Below are positions 12,987-25,140 of a stretch of 64,000 nt of DNA, piece after piece. The position numbers and the translations under genes are program-made. The stretch's first letter is position 1. Each line of letters starts with the position of its first letter. Origin of the DNA: Mytilus galloprovincialis (taxonomy: Eukaryota; Mollusca; Bivalvia; Mytilida; Mytilidae); the NCBI RefSeq assembly GCF_965363235.1, contig NC_134851.1:50472833-50536832 (forward strand), given 5' to 3'. A model generated the notes under the pieces. The model was not told the origin of the DNA and did not search any database. It worked only from the letters and a program-made list of their open reading frames with translations.

Positions 12987-15900
12987 CTATATACATGTAC
13001 ATACATTATGATCAGTACTATCAGAATGTTCCTCAGTGCATGTTCCACCAACTACTTCATCAGTAACCATGGTAACTGTTGTTTCTGTGGGTGCAGGGAA
13101 TGCTGGGACATCACCATTTGTAGACTGTTGTCGAGGAAATGAATATAAAACTTGATGAATGTGTTTGTGGGTCAATAAATCTGTGTTGCTATTTAGAAAT
13201 TTTCCACAAATTTCACATTTTGTCAGATAATCAGAAGCATGTTCACTCTGATGAACAGCATAGTCATTCATTCTCTCAAATTGTTTACTGCAAGTTTCAC
13301 ATGTAAATAAAACTTTTTCACCAGTATGGCGACTAACATGTTGCTGAATGGTAGTCCAGTCTATGAATTCTTTCTTACAAAGCTGACAGACATACAAAAA
13401 CTTTCCTAATTTACCTTCAACTGCTTTGTTACTGTTGATTTCAGAACCACTGTCACTTAAATTCTTTAACTTTGGCTTTTTCAGCGGAGATTTAGATCCT
13501 TGTTTGTTTTCACCTGACAATTTTGAATCTTTGACAACCTGTACATAATATAACTCTGTATTACGATGCTTTCTGATATGTTTGACCAGGTCAGATTTTT
13601 CTTTGAATTGACCACCACAAGCATTACAAAGATATGGCATGTTTTTTGACCGATAATGAAAGTTTTTATGAGTGTTGTATTTATCTGATCTTTGTGAAAT
13701 CTTGAAACAATATTCACATTCCCATGGATCTTCCCTGTCTGTGTGCATCCTCTGGTGTTGTTGCAAATGTCCTGGAAAACAAAAAAATCTTTAACATTAC
13801 AAATAAATAAACTGTTGACACAGAGATATGACTGGCCTGCATGTACTTTTGATAGTATAATGCAAATTTTGGAATTATAATGCAAATTTTGGAATTATAA
13901 TGGTCATACTTTTACTTTAAGGTGGTACCCAACACTTTCACTAAAATTAATTTGGCTCGTTTAATTTTCATAAAATTTTGACAAAGTATTTACTTTGACC
14001 CTTTGACAAATATATAAAAAAAATTAAAAATTTGAACCAACCAATTTATCAGAAAAATTACATTGGTTATATAGCAGTTTGACAAATAGTAATTTTGATA
14101 ATTCAGAAGCTTAATATTCCCTTGAAACACAATGTAATTAAAACGTTTAGCTGATTTTACAGAGTTATCTCCCTGTAGTGTTAGGTACCACCTTAATATG
14201 CAATACACTAAATGTCAATGAACCATGAATTAAGGTGCAGGGCCAAGAAATGAGATATGTCAATGCTAATGCAACTGCATACACAATACAATGTATCAAT
14301 ATTTTATCATAAATGGTTTCCCTTAAATTGATCTAATTGCATACTTTATATACAATGTCCACAATGGGAATTCTAATATAAATAGAACATATCTAATCAT
14401 TGAGGTCCCTAAGATAATGAAGATATGAGATGACTACATTTAATTTATATTCAATGTACATGTACCTATACATACAATGTATCTATGTAGAAGAAAATCA
14501 ACAATATTTTATCATTTCTCTTGTTCTTAAAAGTAAGAGCAATTAGTTTTGATAAAACAGGAAAATTGTCATTATCTCAAAATCTGAACTTTTTGCTAAT
14601 ATACATGTATGATAAAACTTCTTTTCAACTACATTTAAATGTTGCATACATGTAATTTTTAGGTGTTAAAGTTTTACTTTGTGTATGAGACAGAGATGGG
14701 TCCGATTACTTTCAATGTAATTGATTAAATTACAATTACTTTTTCATTTGTACGATTAAATTAAATTAATGATTACATCATTTCTGAAAGTATCTGATTA
14801 AATTAATGATTACATTGGCAAAGTAATCATGATTACATCTGATTACAATGAATTTAAAAACAAAACATTTTGAATGATGTGAATGAATAAACGTTCAATA
14901 TAACTATAGCATTTTTGAGAAGTATTTCATTTGGTTCAATTATAAAATAATAACTTCAAATTAAACTTCATCTATTTAAATAAACACCAAATTTCACTAA
15001 ATATATATACATTACACTTTATCATGTTTATCACCAATGATCTCTGAATTATTTTGAATTAAATTTAATAAAGATATATCATAATCAAGAGTTTTTTGTT
15101 TGTCTTCTGACCTCTTTCATAATTTATATGTATTCCAAGTTGCAGTTTATGGAAGTTTAAATATGGATGAAATAAAGTTACGAGTTTAATTTTAATAGAA
15201 ATGTTTAATCAAATTGTAAACAATATGTAAGTACTTAAAATCATTGCATTTTATATGTCCAGTCCAAATACAAAAAAAAAAATAAACAACATATTTGTCC
15301 AACTTTTAATTTAGTTTGTGCTAATTAGATAAATTTTCATGTCTGATTTATCTTTTATCATATATATTTCCCTACAGCTATACTGAATTGGTAATTGCAA
15401 TAAAAACAAACCTTAATTAGTCTCCTACCTGTCAATTCAAAGTTGACAAAAATCACAAAAATTAACAAAAGATTATAATTCAGGGTTAAAGAAAAGTATT
15501 ACTTGAATATATAACAGTTATTATCAAATATTAATATGAAGATCATTATAAAACAATGAATATACATGTACGTACAATATCTTTTACCAAGATAAAAGGT
15601 AAATAATTGTATTATATGTCTCTGCTTAGGCTAATGGTGACTTTTCAATACTGTAACAGTTTATTTTTTTTACTGAAGTAGACATGCTTAAAGTAGCCAA
15701 ACCATTTTAGTATGTTTAAAATTTATCAAATATGAATAACAAAGAGGTTCATTTAATGACCAAAAACACAATTTTAGATTTTTTTCATTGTAATCAGAAT
15801 GTAATCAAAAAGTAATCATGATTTCAGGGTATTTTGAAAAGTAATTGATTAAATTAAATTACATGTAATCAGATTTTTGGCTGATTAATGATTACACTGA

Positions 15901-17139
15901 TTACTTGAAAAATTGTAATCCATTACAGCTGATTAACAATTACAATTACAATTACCCCAAGTCTGGTATGAGATGATTACACTGCAGGATTTCAGGTAAC
16001 AAGTTTAATTATATATGCAAAATCTTGTTAATATTCATGCTATGTAAATTTACCTTTCTGAGTGTAAGACCTTTCACAAATTGCACATTGGTAAGGCTTA
16101 ACCCCAGAATGAACTACTTCATGTCTGTCAAGTCCACGTCTGTCTTTAAATACTTTACCACAGATATCACATTTGTGTTCTGTATTTGTTTTCTTTCTCT
16201 TTAACTTCCTTCTTGACAGACATTTTTTCACATGAATATGGTGTGTCTTGGTATCTGTGAATACTACTTGACACAAATGACATACAAAACAACCAGAATT
16301 ACTGGTGTCATTTGCCTTTTCTCCAGAATTACAAGTGTCATTTGCCTTTTCTCCAGAATTACAAGTGTCATTTGCCTTTTCTCCAGAATTACAAGTGTCA
16401 TATGCCTTTTCTCCAGAATTACAAGTGTCATATGCCTTTTCACCAGAATTACAAGTGTCATACTGCTTTTCACCAGTGTTAAAACCAAATGTATCATCCT
16501 CATCACTCTGGTCAATATTACAAGTCTTCAATCTCCTAACTGTTTCTTTCCTTTTTCTTCTGTTTCTACTTTTACCTTGGTTTTCTGTGATATCTTCTTG
16601 AACAGTAGGTGCAAAGGCTGCATTAGTAATTATGCTATTGAACTCAGGTCGAAACAAATTCATTTTCATAATATTGGTTGATACAAATTCACTGACTGGT
16701 TCTTTTTTCTTACTGGTCTCCTGACCATCTTCATGCTCTATAGTCTTCCACAACTGGACAGGATATGGCACACCACACTGTTTATTTGAGATTCCAGAAC
16801 TAAATTCACACGATTTCCCATCGTCACAATCTTCTGTATCAGAATCATCATTACTTATTTCCTGTCTTGTATTGCTATGGTTACAAACTTCTGAATTCTT
16901 ATTTTTAGATAATGAAATGTTTTCATGGTACAAATCTTGGTAACTTGAAGTATAATGATCCTTCATGGAATCTGTGTTACCATGGTAACCATTATCTATT
17001 TGATAATCAACTGGTTCAGTTTTAATCTCAATCTGAAAGTCAGAATGACTGTCTTGATTCCACATTTTTGTCACCAGCTCATTTCAGTTACAACTCATTA
17101 CTTGGTGTCTGTTGCCAATTCTAATGCCATAGATCACAT
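12987..17139 (-). CDS. Eight-finger C2H2 zinc-finger protein (gene B)
   Basis: Two coding exons. The first runs from an AG acceptor at 17141-17140 to a GT donor after 16054, with ATG at 17065. The second is 13771-12987, after ttttccag. The phase agrees (AAA G then GA CAT) and rebuilds a perfect finger, SYTQKG|HLQQHQRMH. The product is 598 residues, probably a nuclear DNA-binding protein. Early on it has IKTEPVD, a consensus-type SUMO acceptor site, then acidic/Ser-rich sequence, a ten-residue repeat (16288-16483), and eight fingers colinear with gene A. Finger residues are intact. AATAAA candidates on this strand are at 12856-12851 and 12710-12705. The exon has about 70 bases of stop-containing 5' leader before the ATG, so at least one 5' exon lies further upstream, unidentified. 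Confidence 0.88.
13795..14345 (+). repeat. 166-bp-unit element split by a MITE
   Basis: The head (ctgttgacacagagatatga) is at 13808-13830. The body (tcaatgaaccatgaattaag, 'gcaactgcatac') resumes at 14205. The TTAA MITE at 13917-14196 separates them, giving a relative insertion order. A 21-bp direct duplication (ataatgcaaattttggaatt) lies at 13857-13899. Confidence 0.6.
13917..14196. mobile_element. TTAA-flanked MITE, copy 2
   Basis: TTAA at 13917-13920 and 14193-14196. The inverted ends ggtggtacc..aacact and agtgttaggtaccacc are well preserved. It lies in the gene B intron, in the orientation opposite to copies 1 and 3. Confidence 0.85.
14691..15965. mobile_element. Non-autonomous hAT-like element, 1275 bp
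   Basis: The termini are CAGAGATGGG (14691) and, inverted, CAGACTTGGGG (from 15965). Both ends are built of GTAAT/ATTAC-rich inverted repeats. The 8-bp sequence gtatgaga directly abuts both ends (14683-14690 and 15966-15973), a perfect target duplication of hAT length. No transposase frame, so it is non-autonomous. It lies in the gene B intron. Confidence 0.9.
16288..16483 (-). repeat. In-frame 30-bp coding minisatellite in gene B
   Basis: About six and a half 30-bp units encode the repeat NSGEKAYDTC, with A/Q and Y/N variants. The first unit reads NTGEKQYDTC. The period is a multiple of three, so length changes keep the frame. Confidence 0.9.
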
Positions 17140-17190
17140 CTAAAAAAGAAATTAATGTCACATATAACCAAGTGCTACGCAGGGCGCAGC

Positions 17191-18148
17191 TTTATACGAC
17201 CCCAGCGGTTGAACCCTGAACAGTTGGGGCAAATTTGGTCACAATATTCAAGCTTGATTCTGTCTGAATTTGGATTGAGATCAAATTTTTGACATAATAT
17301 AGGTTTTTGTCACAAAATTAATGTGGTCAAAGATCTAATAAATCTATTGCAATTGAAGATTTCTTCTTGAAACTTTTCAAAATTCGAAATCTGAAAAATT
17401 TTGAAAAAAAGGAAGCCCTTCAAAAAATGGTAAACAAAAAATCCCCCCCACCACTTTTTGAAACCCCCTTGGAGCAATAACCCTTAAACTCAATCCCATG
17501 CTTTCTATTGCAGTATTGAACCTTGCAGTACAATTTCAGAGAGATCCATACACTTAAACACAAGTTATTGTCACGATTGTTTGGAACTAGAAACATGCTT
17601 CTTTTTGGCCCTTTTTTGGCCCCTAATTCCTACATATTTGGGCAATTAACCCAAAACTTAATCCCAGCCTCCCCTTTGTTATATGGTACATTGTGGTACA
17701 ATTTCAGAGAGATCCATACAATTACACATAACTTATTGTCTTGAAACTAGAAAAATGCTTGTTTTGACCCCTTTTTGGCCCTTAATTCCTTAACTTTGGC
17801 CCCATAACCTCTAAAATGAATCCAAACCTTCTACTAGTGGTTTTAAACATTGCGGTATGATTTCAGAGCAATTGAAATACTTCTACACAAGTTATTATCC
17901 TGAAACTAGAAAAATGCTTGTTTTGGGCCCCTTTTGGCCCCTAATTCCTAATCGGTTGGGACCATCATCCCGAAAATCAATCCCAACCTTCCTTTTGTGG
18001 TATTGAACCTTCTGAATAAATTTCATGAAGATCTATTCCCTTAAACTAAAGTTATTATCCGGAAACCAATGTGTCTTCGAACGACGACGACGCAGACGGC
18101 GACATCATACCATTATACGATCCCAAAATTTTTTTGGGGTTGTATAAA
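17191..18148. mobile_element. TTTATACGACC-ended interspersed element
   Basis: Ends tttatacgacccc (17191) and ggggttgtataaa (to 18148) are near-perfect inverted repeats. The inside holds several diverged units with 'ttttggcccctaattcct', 'aatcccaaccttcc' and 'gaaactagaaaaatgcttg', about 150-190 bp apart. A family I recognise from mussels; non-autonomous. Confidence 0.75.
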
Positions 18149-18153
18149 AAAGA

Positions 18154-18430
18154 AGATGTGGTATGATTGCCAATGAGACAACTATCCACAAAAGACCAAA
18201 ATGACACAGACATTAACAACTATAGGTCACCGTACGGCCTTCAACAATGAGCAAAGTCCATACTGCATAGTGAGCTATAAAAGAACAACCCATTACAGGA
18301 TGTACAGAAATATAAATATGAAAAAACAATGAAACAGAATTTTATCAACACATATGACAGGCAAGAAATACAAATGAAATAAAATACATGTACATGTAAA
18401 GTGAGAATTTGTAAAAATCTTCTCACCGGA
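18154..18430 (+). repeat. 'gatgtggtatgattgcc' interspersed repeat
   Basis: Carries 'gccaatgagacaactatcca', 'aggtcaccgtacggccttca' and 'agctataaaa', the signature of a very common mussel repeat. No ORF. Class unresolved (SINE or MITE). Confidence 0.7.
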
Positions 18431-19779
18431 ATCAATCATCACATTAATGTTCTTGACTTGTGTCTTGTTAGAAATTCCAAACAGGATCTTTTAGGGCTGG
18501 GAATATAATCCTCCCCTAAATAATCATCATTATTTCATAATAGTTTAGTTTACAGTTTCAAAACCTTTCATACATAACTAATATATATATTCATAATGTA
18601 ATAAAATAAACTTGAAACATTATGAGGTTAAGACATAAATTCCACATTCGGACTTTAGTCCGTTTGACTTCTTAAAACTTCAGAAAATAATTCTTAAAAA
18701 AATGTTTTTACAAATAATTTTTTTTTTCTTGATGTATGTTAATGAATGATATATAAGAAACCCTGACTATGAATATCATAATTTTGAACCAATAAATAAT
18801 AAAAATAAAAAGTTACTCATTATATTACTTCTAATTTTTTTTTATATAAAGTAATTGATGGAGCGTGAGTTTAAATAGTGTAACAGCTGCAGACTTTCCA
18901 TTCAAAACCAAAACATTAGACATGTGCTTTAAACCTGTTAAATTGTATCATGAGACTTTTCTCATTTGAATAACTATAACCAGCAACAAATTTGGAGTTT
19001 TATGTCATGTGATTACTGAGCTTTCTGTAAACATGATTTTGTATTTTTCATTGTTCAATTTCTATGAGTAACCTTAGTAAAATTTTCTACTGGGCATTTA
19101 CTAACATTACATTTTTAAAATCTAAAGTAGTTTAATGCAAAATTTAGTGTAGAAATGAAATTTTGTGAAAATTAATAAATTAATATAAAGCATTTTTTTG
19201 CGGTATGTACAGTATACCTTCATACATGTCATATATATATGTTTATGAAAAGTTTATTTTCATATTTTGAAAGTAAAAAAAAAGTACATATTAAAAGTAT
19301 TCTGTAAACATAGTAAATACTAATTATTGGTAAACTTTTTAGATCCTCTCCATTTTGTTAATACTGTCATCATGCTTTCGACATGAAAAGCTTGCTTGTA
19401 TTCTTTTAAAAATGTACAAAATGTAAGTTTGTACAAATTATAATTTGTATAGGGTTTTTGTACAATTTATAAGCTTTTTTGACACATATCTTTTTGCACC
19501 AGGTGATAAAAGTTTATCATCTAAAATGTTTCAGTTTACAATACTGTCTTTAATTTTAATTTGTATATATACTTCAACCTAACAAATAGTCTGGTAATGC
19601 ATGTGTAATGCTTAGTTTTCTCTTTTCAGATCATTTTTTATTCTGTGTATCTATAGTTATTATTGTAAAAATGAGAATTTGGGTTCAATTCTGATGAATC
19701 CAGTATCCAATCCGTAGTTTATAAAAATATTTCAATGGCAGTAGAAGAAATATTTTATCAAGGATTTGTATATATATAG
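18431..19779. other. AT-rich intergenic stretch
   Basis: About 1.35 kb with no gene, no clear repeat family and many T/A runs. The only structure seen is a set of tgtacaa/ttgtaca motifs around 19415-19475, related to the palindromes at 22190 and 27260. Confidence 0.5.
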
Positions 19780-20045
19780 ATATCGGAAGATGTAGTAAAA
19801 GTGCCAATGAGACAACTCTCCATCAAAATAACAATTTATAAAAGTAAAACCACTTTGGGTCAAGGTACGGCCTTCAACACAGAGCCTTGGCTCACACCGA
19901 AGAGCAAGCTATAAAGGGCCCCAAAAAATTACTAATGTAAAACCATTTAAACGGGAAAACCAATGGTCTAATCTGTATAAAAACAAGAAACACGTATGAA
20001 CTACATGTACATAAACAGACAACAACTACTGTACATCAGATTCCT
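19780..20045 (+). repeat. Second 'gccaatgagacaac' repeat copy
   Basis: Shares gccaatgagacaactctcca, 'aaggtacggccttcaacac' and 'agcaagctataaagggcccc' with the family. Reverse-strand relatives are at 24950-25140, and diverged plus-strand ones at 37495-37770 and 40050-40140. Confidence 0.7.
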
Positions 20046-20255
20046 GAATAGTAAGTTTATAGTATGCTATACACATGTATCATGTATATTCGGATTGATG
20101 CCTCCCTAATTTGGAGCTCCGCCTTCATTTTTGCCTTTGAAATCTGTGAGGGTATGTAAAGCAAATATTGTCCCTACAGTTATAAATCTGAAAATGTCCA
20201 TACTGCATGTTATTTCTAATTGTGTAATAAAAATATTAAAAAATATTTTCAAACC

Positions 20256-20375
20256 CAGTATTTCATAGTGAAGTATTGTCATGAACAGAATTTCATAGTG
20301 AAATATTGTCATGAACAGAATTTCATAGTGAAATATTGTCATAAACAGAATTTCATAGTGAAATATTGTCCTGAA
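20256..20375. repeat. 30-bp minisatellite, about 4 copies
   Basis: The unit (core 'tttcatagtgaaatattgtc') recurs four times with few changes. The core tttcatagtgaaa is itself a palindrome. It makes long ORFs on both strands that are artefacts. Confidence 0.85.
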
Positions 20376-20394
20376 GGAGGTGACAAAATTTCAT

Positions 20395-20580
20395 GGACAA
20401 GGTCAGCCAGAACTATTCAACTAGCTACATTATTTCGGGACTTTTCAACTAGCTACTTTTTTCCGGAACTTTTCGACTGCACTCGGAATAAAACAACCAG
20501 TTGAAAAGTTCCATCCGAATGAAATAACTAGTTGAAAAATTCCGCTGGAACAAAGTTACTGACGGAACATAGTGGCTGTT
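20395..20580. repeat. Inverted-repeat block 'ttcaactagctac'
   Basis: Repeats of 'cttttcaactagctac' and 'ccggaacttttcgactg' face 'cagttgaaaagttcc' and 'aactagttgaaaaattcc' in inverse orientation, so a hairpin can form. Possibly a small element end. Confidence 0.5.
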
Positions 20581-20669
20581 ACACAACTACTTAGACCAAT
20601 CGGCCCCACCAAAAGAAGAAGAAGTCTGTGGTATTTCGACCAACTGAGGCCCCTACAGTACCCATTCTA

Positions 20670-20845
20670 GTTTTTAAGCTCGGTATTTTGGGATTGACCC
20701 TTTCAGGATCCGGGAATTCTTTTTTTCGATACCTCAGGATTTCGGGTTTTCAAGCCCGGGATTTGGGGATTTCATGTTTTTAAGCCTGGGATTTCGGGAT
20801 ATCATGTTTTTAAGTCCGGGATTTCGGCATCAGGAACCCTCCTAA
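20670..20845 (+). repeat. 'gggatttcggg' short repeat array
   Basis: Several units of the type 'tttttaagcccgggatttcg'. The same array lies in the opposite orientation at 26690-26890, again with 'gaattctttttttcga' and 'gggattgaccctttc' in register, so this is a dispersed element with an internal array. Confidence 0.7.
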
Positions 20846-21561
20846 CAACAACAACCCGCATGTGTGTGGGAGGGTCAACAAAAACCATTCTAATGTATTG
20901 AAATTCCCAGTCAGGATCTAACCAATAAATCTTGCTTTTAATTTTATTGCACTTTGTAATATATTTTCATTGAATAATATATAAAAAATGCAGTTAATTG
21001 AGATGTCAAACGAAATATAAAATATCATAATCCATCACACAATTGATCCCTTACCTCTTAGACGTCATGACCCCAAATAACCCCTTCAGAGACATCTTGG
21101 CTACCGACTTTTAGGTTTGTATATTTGCTATTTTGCTTAACATATTATGCTTACATGCAATTAAAGAGGGAATAAAGACTATGTTAACACACGAAGAGAC
21201 TTCAAAACAACCCAGCTTCATGGGGCGCGTCAAAAAAAATCCTTCTTAGAGAAAATCCACTTTTTTTTCTTTTTTTTTCAACAGGAAGCAGATAAAGATT
21301 AATAATACGAGAGCAAACTCGGTTTAGAACTCCGAATTCTTGACATACTCGAACACTGAGAAATTATCAGATTATATTTCGTGCTTTTATGATAATCTTT
21401 CAGACTGAAAGCTGACCACGGTGATCATGATGATACCAGATATTCTTTATTTAAAAACCAGATCAAGGTCATACTTCAATACTATATGAATCAAATCAAA
21501 TCAAATCAAATAATTCATGTTAAGTTTTTTAAAGTTGTCTATTCCAATACAGGAATGATAC

Positions 21562-21640
21562 ATTGGCGGATCCAGGGGGAGGGTTCCGGGGTTGGGACCC
21601 CCCTTTTTTTTAAATGGCTGGAACCGCCCCTGGGATACCA
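21562..21640 (+). repeat. 'ggcggatccaggggg' interspersed fragment
   Basis: A G-rich head and C-rich tail (ggttgggacccccctttttt) of a repeat seen widely in molluscs. A C/A homopolymer tract follows at 21735-21780. The remaining 20846-22180 shows no gene. Confidence 0.5.
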
Positions 21641-22189
21641 GATGACATCAATGATCTGGGACTTTTATACTAAAATTTAGTATAATCCCAGCTGACATTT
21701 ACAAACTACAAATACAAATACAAAAATAATACAACCCCCCCCCCCCCCCAAAAAAAAAAAACAAAAACAAAAAAAAAAACATATTTTCTCAATGATAAGA
21801 GATACATATTTTATATCTACATTGCGTGGAGGTGTTATTCATACTATATTATTAATTCAAGCTATTACAATAAACTTTAATACTATAAAAGTTCTTAGCA
21901 GCATATATTTGTTTTGAATGAATGTTCAAATCATACATATCACTTATTCCAGCTACACATACAGTACTATTAATGTCCGTATCATTACTTTTCAAAATGA
22001 AACTAAACTTATCTTGTTCAGACATATTAACAAAAGATGGAACGGCTATATCACTTAAATTACAAAAGAGTACATTTTAACTACATTCCGACGCTTTACA
22101 TTCAATGAGGAAATAGAAATTCATCTTAAATTCCATCCTTGCAAATAGGACAAATTCTCTGTTCTAAAGGTGTTCTAGTATATCTGTCG

Positions 22190-22350
22190 TGTACAAGTTG
22201 TGATTTTGTACAGGTTATAACATGTACAAAACTATTGTACATGTTATAACTTGTATAATGCAAAAATACAAGTTATAACATGTACAAAAGTACCTCATAC
22301 ATGTTATAACCTGTACAAAATATTGCTTAAAAATGGTTTTAACTTGTACA
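22190..22350. repeat. Cluster of ACAAGTTATAAC/GTTATAACATGTAC palindromes
   Basis: At least five alternating-orientation copies of a 15-20 bp palindromic motif (tgtacaggttataacatgta and relatives). Related A/T versions occur at 19415-19475 and 27250-27365. Confidence 0.7.
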
Positions 22351-22937
22351 AAATTTAAGATAAATCTTAATGAAGTAAAATATACATTTAAATTCACCAA
22401 TGCATAAAGAACAACAATAAATAGGCCAGAACGTGTCTTTTTCTGTAGAGGACAATGATCACAAAGTTTCAGAAATATATGTTTCATGACTTATGTTGGC
22501 AAAATGTGTTTTCATGTAATTGTATGTTTTATGTAGTCCATCATGTCTTAAATAAGTGTGACACTATTTACTAAAAGCTTGCATTTCCTCAATGACAATT
22601 ACATTAGATACTAGTAACTAAATTCTTCCAAAAATTTTAGAACGATGCCTAAAAATTTTGGGTAATACTCCTCCCTCTCGTTTTATAGCATGCAAAGACT
22701 AAACCAACTTCAATTAGTAATTTGCTCTTACTAATTTTGATTTTTACCATTTTAGAAATAACACTTTTGTTAAGGTCCAGTAGAAGATATTTGTCTAATT
22801 CAAAATTATTTTTAACTTTGCGATATGTTCTTAGTTTATTACCATTACTATCTTTATTAGTCACAAAAAACAGCTTGTTTCCAGGATTATTATTATATTC
22901 CTTTTATATTATAGGTTTACGATGATGACAAAGCCGA

Positions 22938-22978
22938 AGGATTTGTATTATAATAGATTACTATAATACAAATCCTTG
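22938..22978. repeat. 41-bp near-perfect hairpin
   Basis: aaggatttgtattataa and its reverse complement flank a short tagattac loop, just upstream of the 53-bp satellite. Confidence 0.75.
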
Positions 22979-23023
22979 TTTCGATATTATTAGAGACATA
23001 TAAGATGTGTAAATTGTGGTAAG

Positions 23024-24427
23024 ACATATGAGTACTTCAGCTTCATCAGCATAATAACAGACTTCTTATTGTATGTATCTCTGAGTACTCCAGCTTCATC
23101 AGCATAATAACAGACTTCTTATTGTATGTCTCTCTGAGTACTCCAGCTTCATCAGCATAATAACAGACTTCTTATTGTATGTATCTCTGAGTACTTCAGC
23201 TTCATCAGCATAATAACAGACTTCTTATTATATGTCTCTCTGAGTACTCCAGCTTCATCAGCATAATAACAGACTTCTTATTATATGTCTCTCTGAGTAC
23301 TCCAGCTTCATCAGCATAATAACAGACTTCTTATTATATGTCTCTCTGAGTACTCCAGCTTCATCAGCATAATAACAGACTTCTTATTGTATGTCTCTCT
23401 GAGTACTTCAGCTTCATCAGCATAATAACAGACTTCTTATTGTATGTCTCTCTGAGTACTCCAGCTTCATCAGCATAATAACAGACTTCTTATTGTATGT
23501 CTCTCTGAGTACTCCAGCTTCATCAGCATAATAACAGACTTCTTATTGTATGTCTCTCTGAGTACTCCAGCTTCATCAGCATAATAACAGACTTCTTATT
23601 GTATGTCTCTCTGAGTACTCCAGCTTCATCAGCATAATAACAGACTTCTTATTGTATGTCTCTCTGAGTACTCCAGCTTCATCAGCATAATAACAGACTT
23701 CTTATTGTATGTCTCTCTGAGTACTCCAGCTTCATCAGCATAATAACAGACTTCTTATTGTATGTCTCTCTGAGTACTCCAGCTTCATCAGCATAATAAC
23801 AGACTTCTTATTGTATGTCTCTCTGAGTACTCCAGCTTTATCAGCATAATAACAGACTTCTTATTGTATGTCTCTCTGAGTACTCCAGCTTCGTCAGCAT
23901 AATAACAGACTTCTTATTATATGTCTCTCTGAGTACTCCAGCTTCATCAGCATAATAACAGACTTCTTATTGTATGTATCTCTGAGTACTCCAGCTTCAT
24001 CAGCATAATAACAGACTTCTTATTATATGTCTCTCTGAGTAATCCAGCTTCATCAGCATAATAACAGACTTCTTATTATATGTCTCTCTGAGTACTTCAG
24101 CTTCATCAGCATAATAACAGACTTCTTATTATATGTCTCTCTGAGTACTTCAGCTTCATCAGCATAATAACAGACTTCTTATTATAGGTCTCTCTGAGTA
24201 CTCCAGCTTCATCAGCATAATAACAGACTTCTTATTGTATGTATCTCTGAGTACTCCAGCTTCATCAGCATAATAACAGACTTCTTATTATATGTCTCTC
24301 TGAGTAATCCAGCTTCATCAGCATAATAACAGACTTCTTATTATATGTCTCTCTGAGTACTTCAGCTTCATCAGCATAATAACAGACTTCTTATTATATG
24401 TCTCTCTGAGTACTCCAGCTTCCTCCA
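23024..24427. repeat. 53-bp satellite, about 26 copies
   Basis: gagtactccagcttcatcag recurs every 53 bp from 23030 to 24408 (26 intervals) with very low divergence. Variation is mainly at a few sites (tccagc/ttcagc, tgtatg/tatatg). It ends at 'ccagcttcctccac' and a G run at 24442. No spacers, so not a CRISPR array. Confidence 0.95.
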
Positions 24428-24949
24428 CTATAAATAACAGGGGGGGGGGGTCATAACGGGTCATAACAGACTTATAAATATATACATAGAAGATCATGTA
24501 ATAAAACAATACAGATGGGCATAATCTAGTTAAGCACTTACAGAATTTGGTGGTTATGAAAATGGCTTAACTCATTTAATCGACACAAAGCACAAAGCAC
24601 AAATCACAGCAAACAAATAGTACAGCTCTGAGGATACTCAAAGTTACTGAAACCTAGTTCAAGTCATGTGTACGGGTTTCACACTAGAAATAAAAATCTT
24701 TGATTTGTTACAGTAATTTTATGTTTGTAAGAAAGCGGTCAGATATGTTTGTCCGGTCAGGTGACTTGTCATCTGTATTACAGTTTTGAACAATGATAAA
24801 GCTGATAAATATACCTCTGAAAACAGGATGCAAACAAATTACTTAGGTTCAATGTTTTTAAAATCACTAAGATAAGATCAGAGACCAGTGACATATATTA
24901 TACATCGTATGTCTCTGATTAGACTGAGGAAAGATCGAAATCCTTAAAC

Positions 24950-25140
24950 ATACATTTTGCCGTTTGAATGGTTTTACACTAGTAATTTTGGGGCCCTTTA
25001 TATCTTGTTGTTCGGTGTGAGCCAAGGCTTCGTGTTGAAGACCGTACATTGACCTATAATGGTTTATTTTTTTTAAATTGTTATTTGGATGGAGAGTTGT
25101 CTCATTGACACTCACACCCCATCTTCCTATATCTATTTGA
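24950..25140 (-). repeat. 'gccaatgagacaac' repeat, reverse copy
   Basis: Reads in reverse: ggggccctttatatcttg, 'tgagccaaggcttcgtgttg', 'gagagttgtctcattgacac'. It closely matches the 19780-20045 copy. Confidence 0.7.

Noticed and set aside
16232-16681. Plus-strand 149-codon frame over the gene B exon
   Set aside because: Shadow of the in-frame 30-bp repeat on the coding minus strand.
21486-21515. (aaatc)n run as an internal telomere repeat
   Set aside because: Only about four units, and not the TTAGGG type expected in molluscs.
23024-24427. Regular array that could be mistaken for a CRISPR
   Set aside because: Units abut directly with no unique spacers, in a eukaryotic context.
23024-24427. 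Reverse strand of each 53-bp unit contains CTGATGA, as in hammerheads
   Set aside because: No GAAA at the right place and no closing stems.
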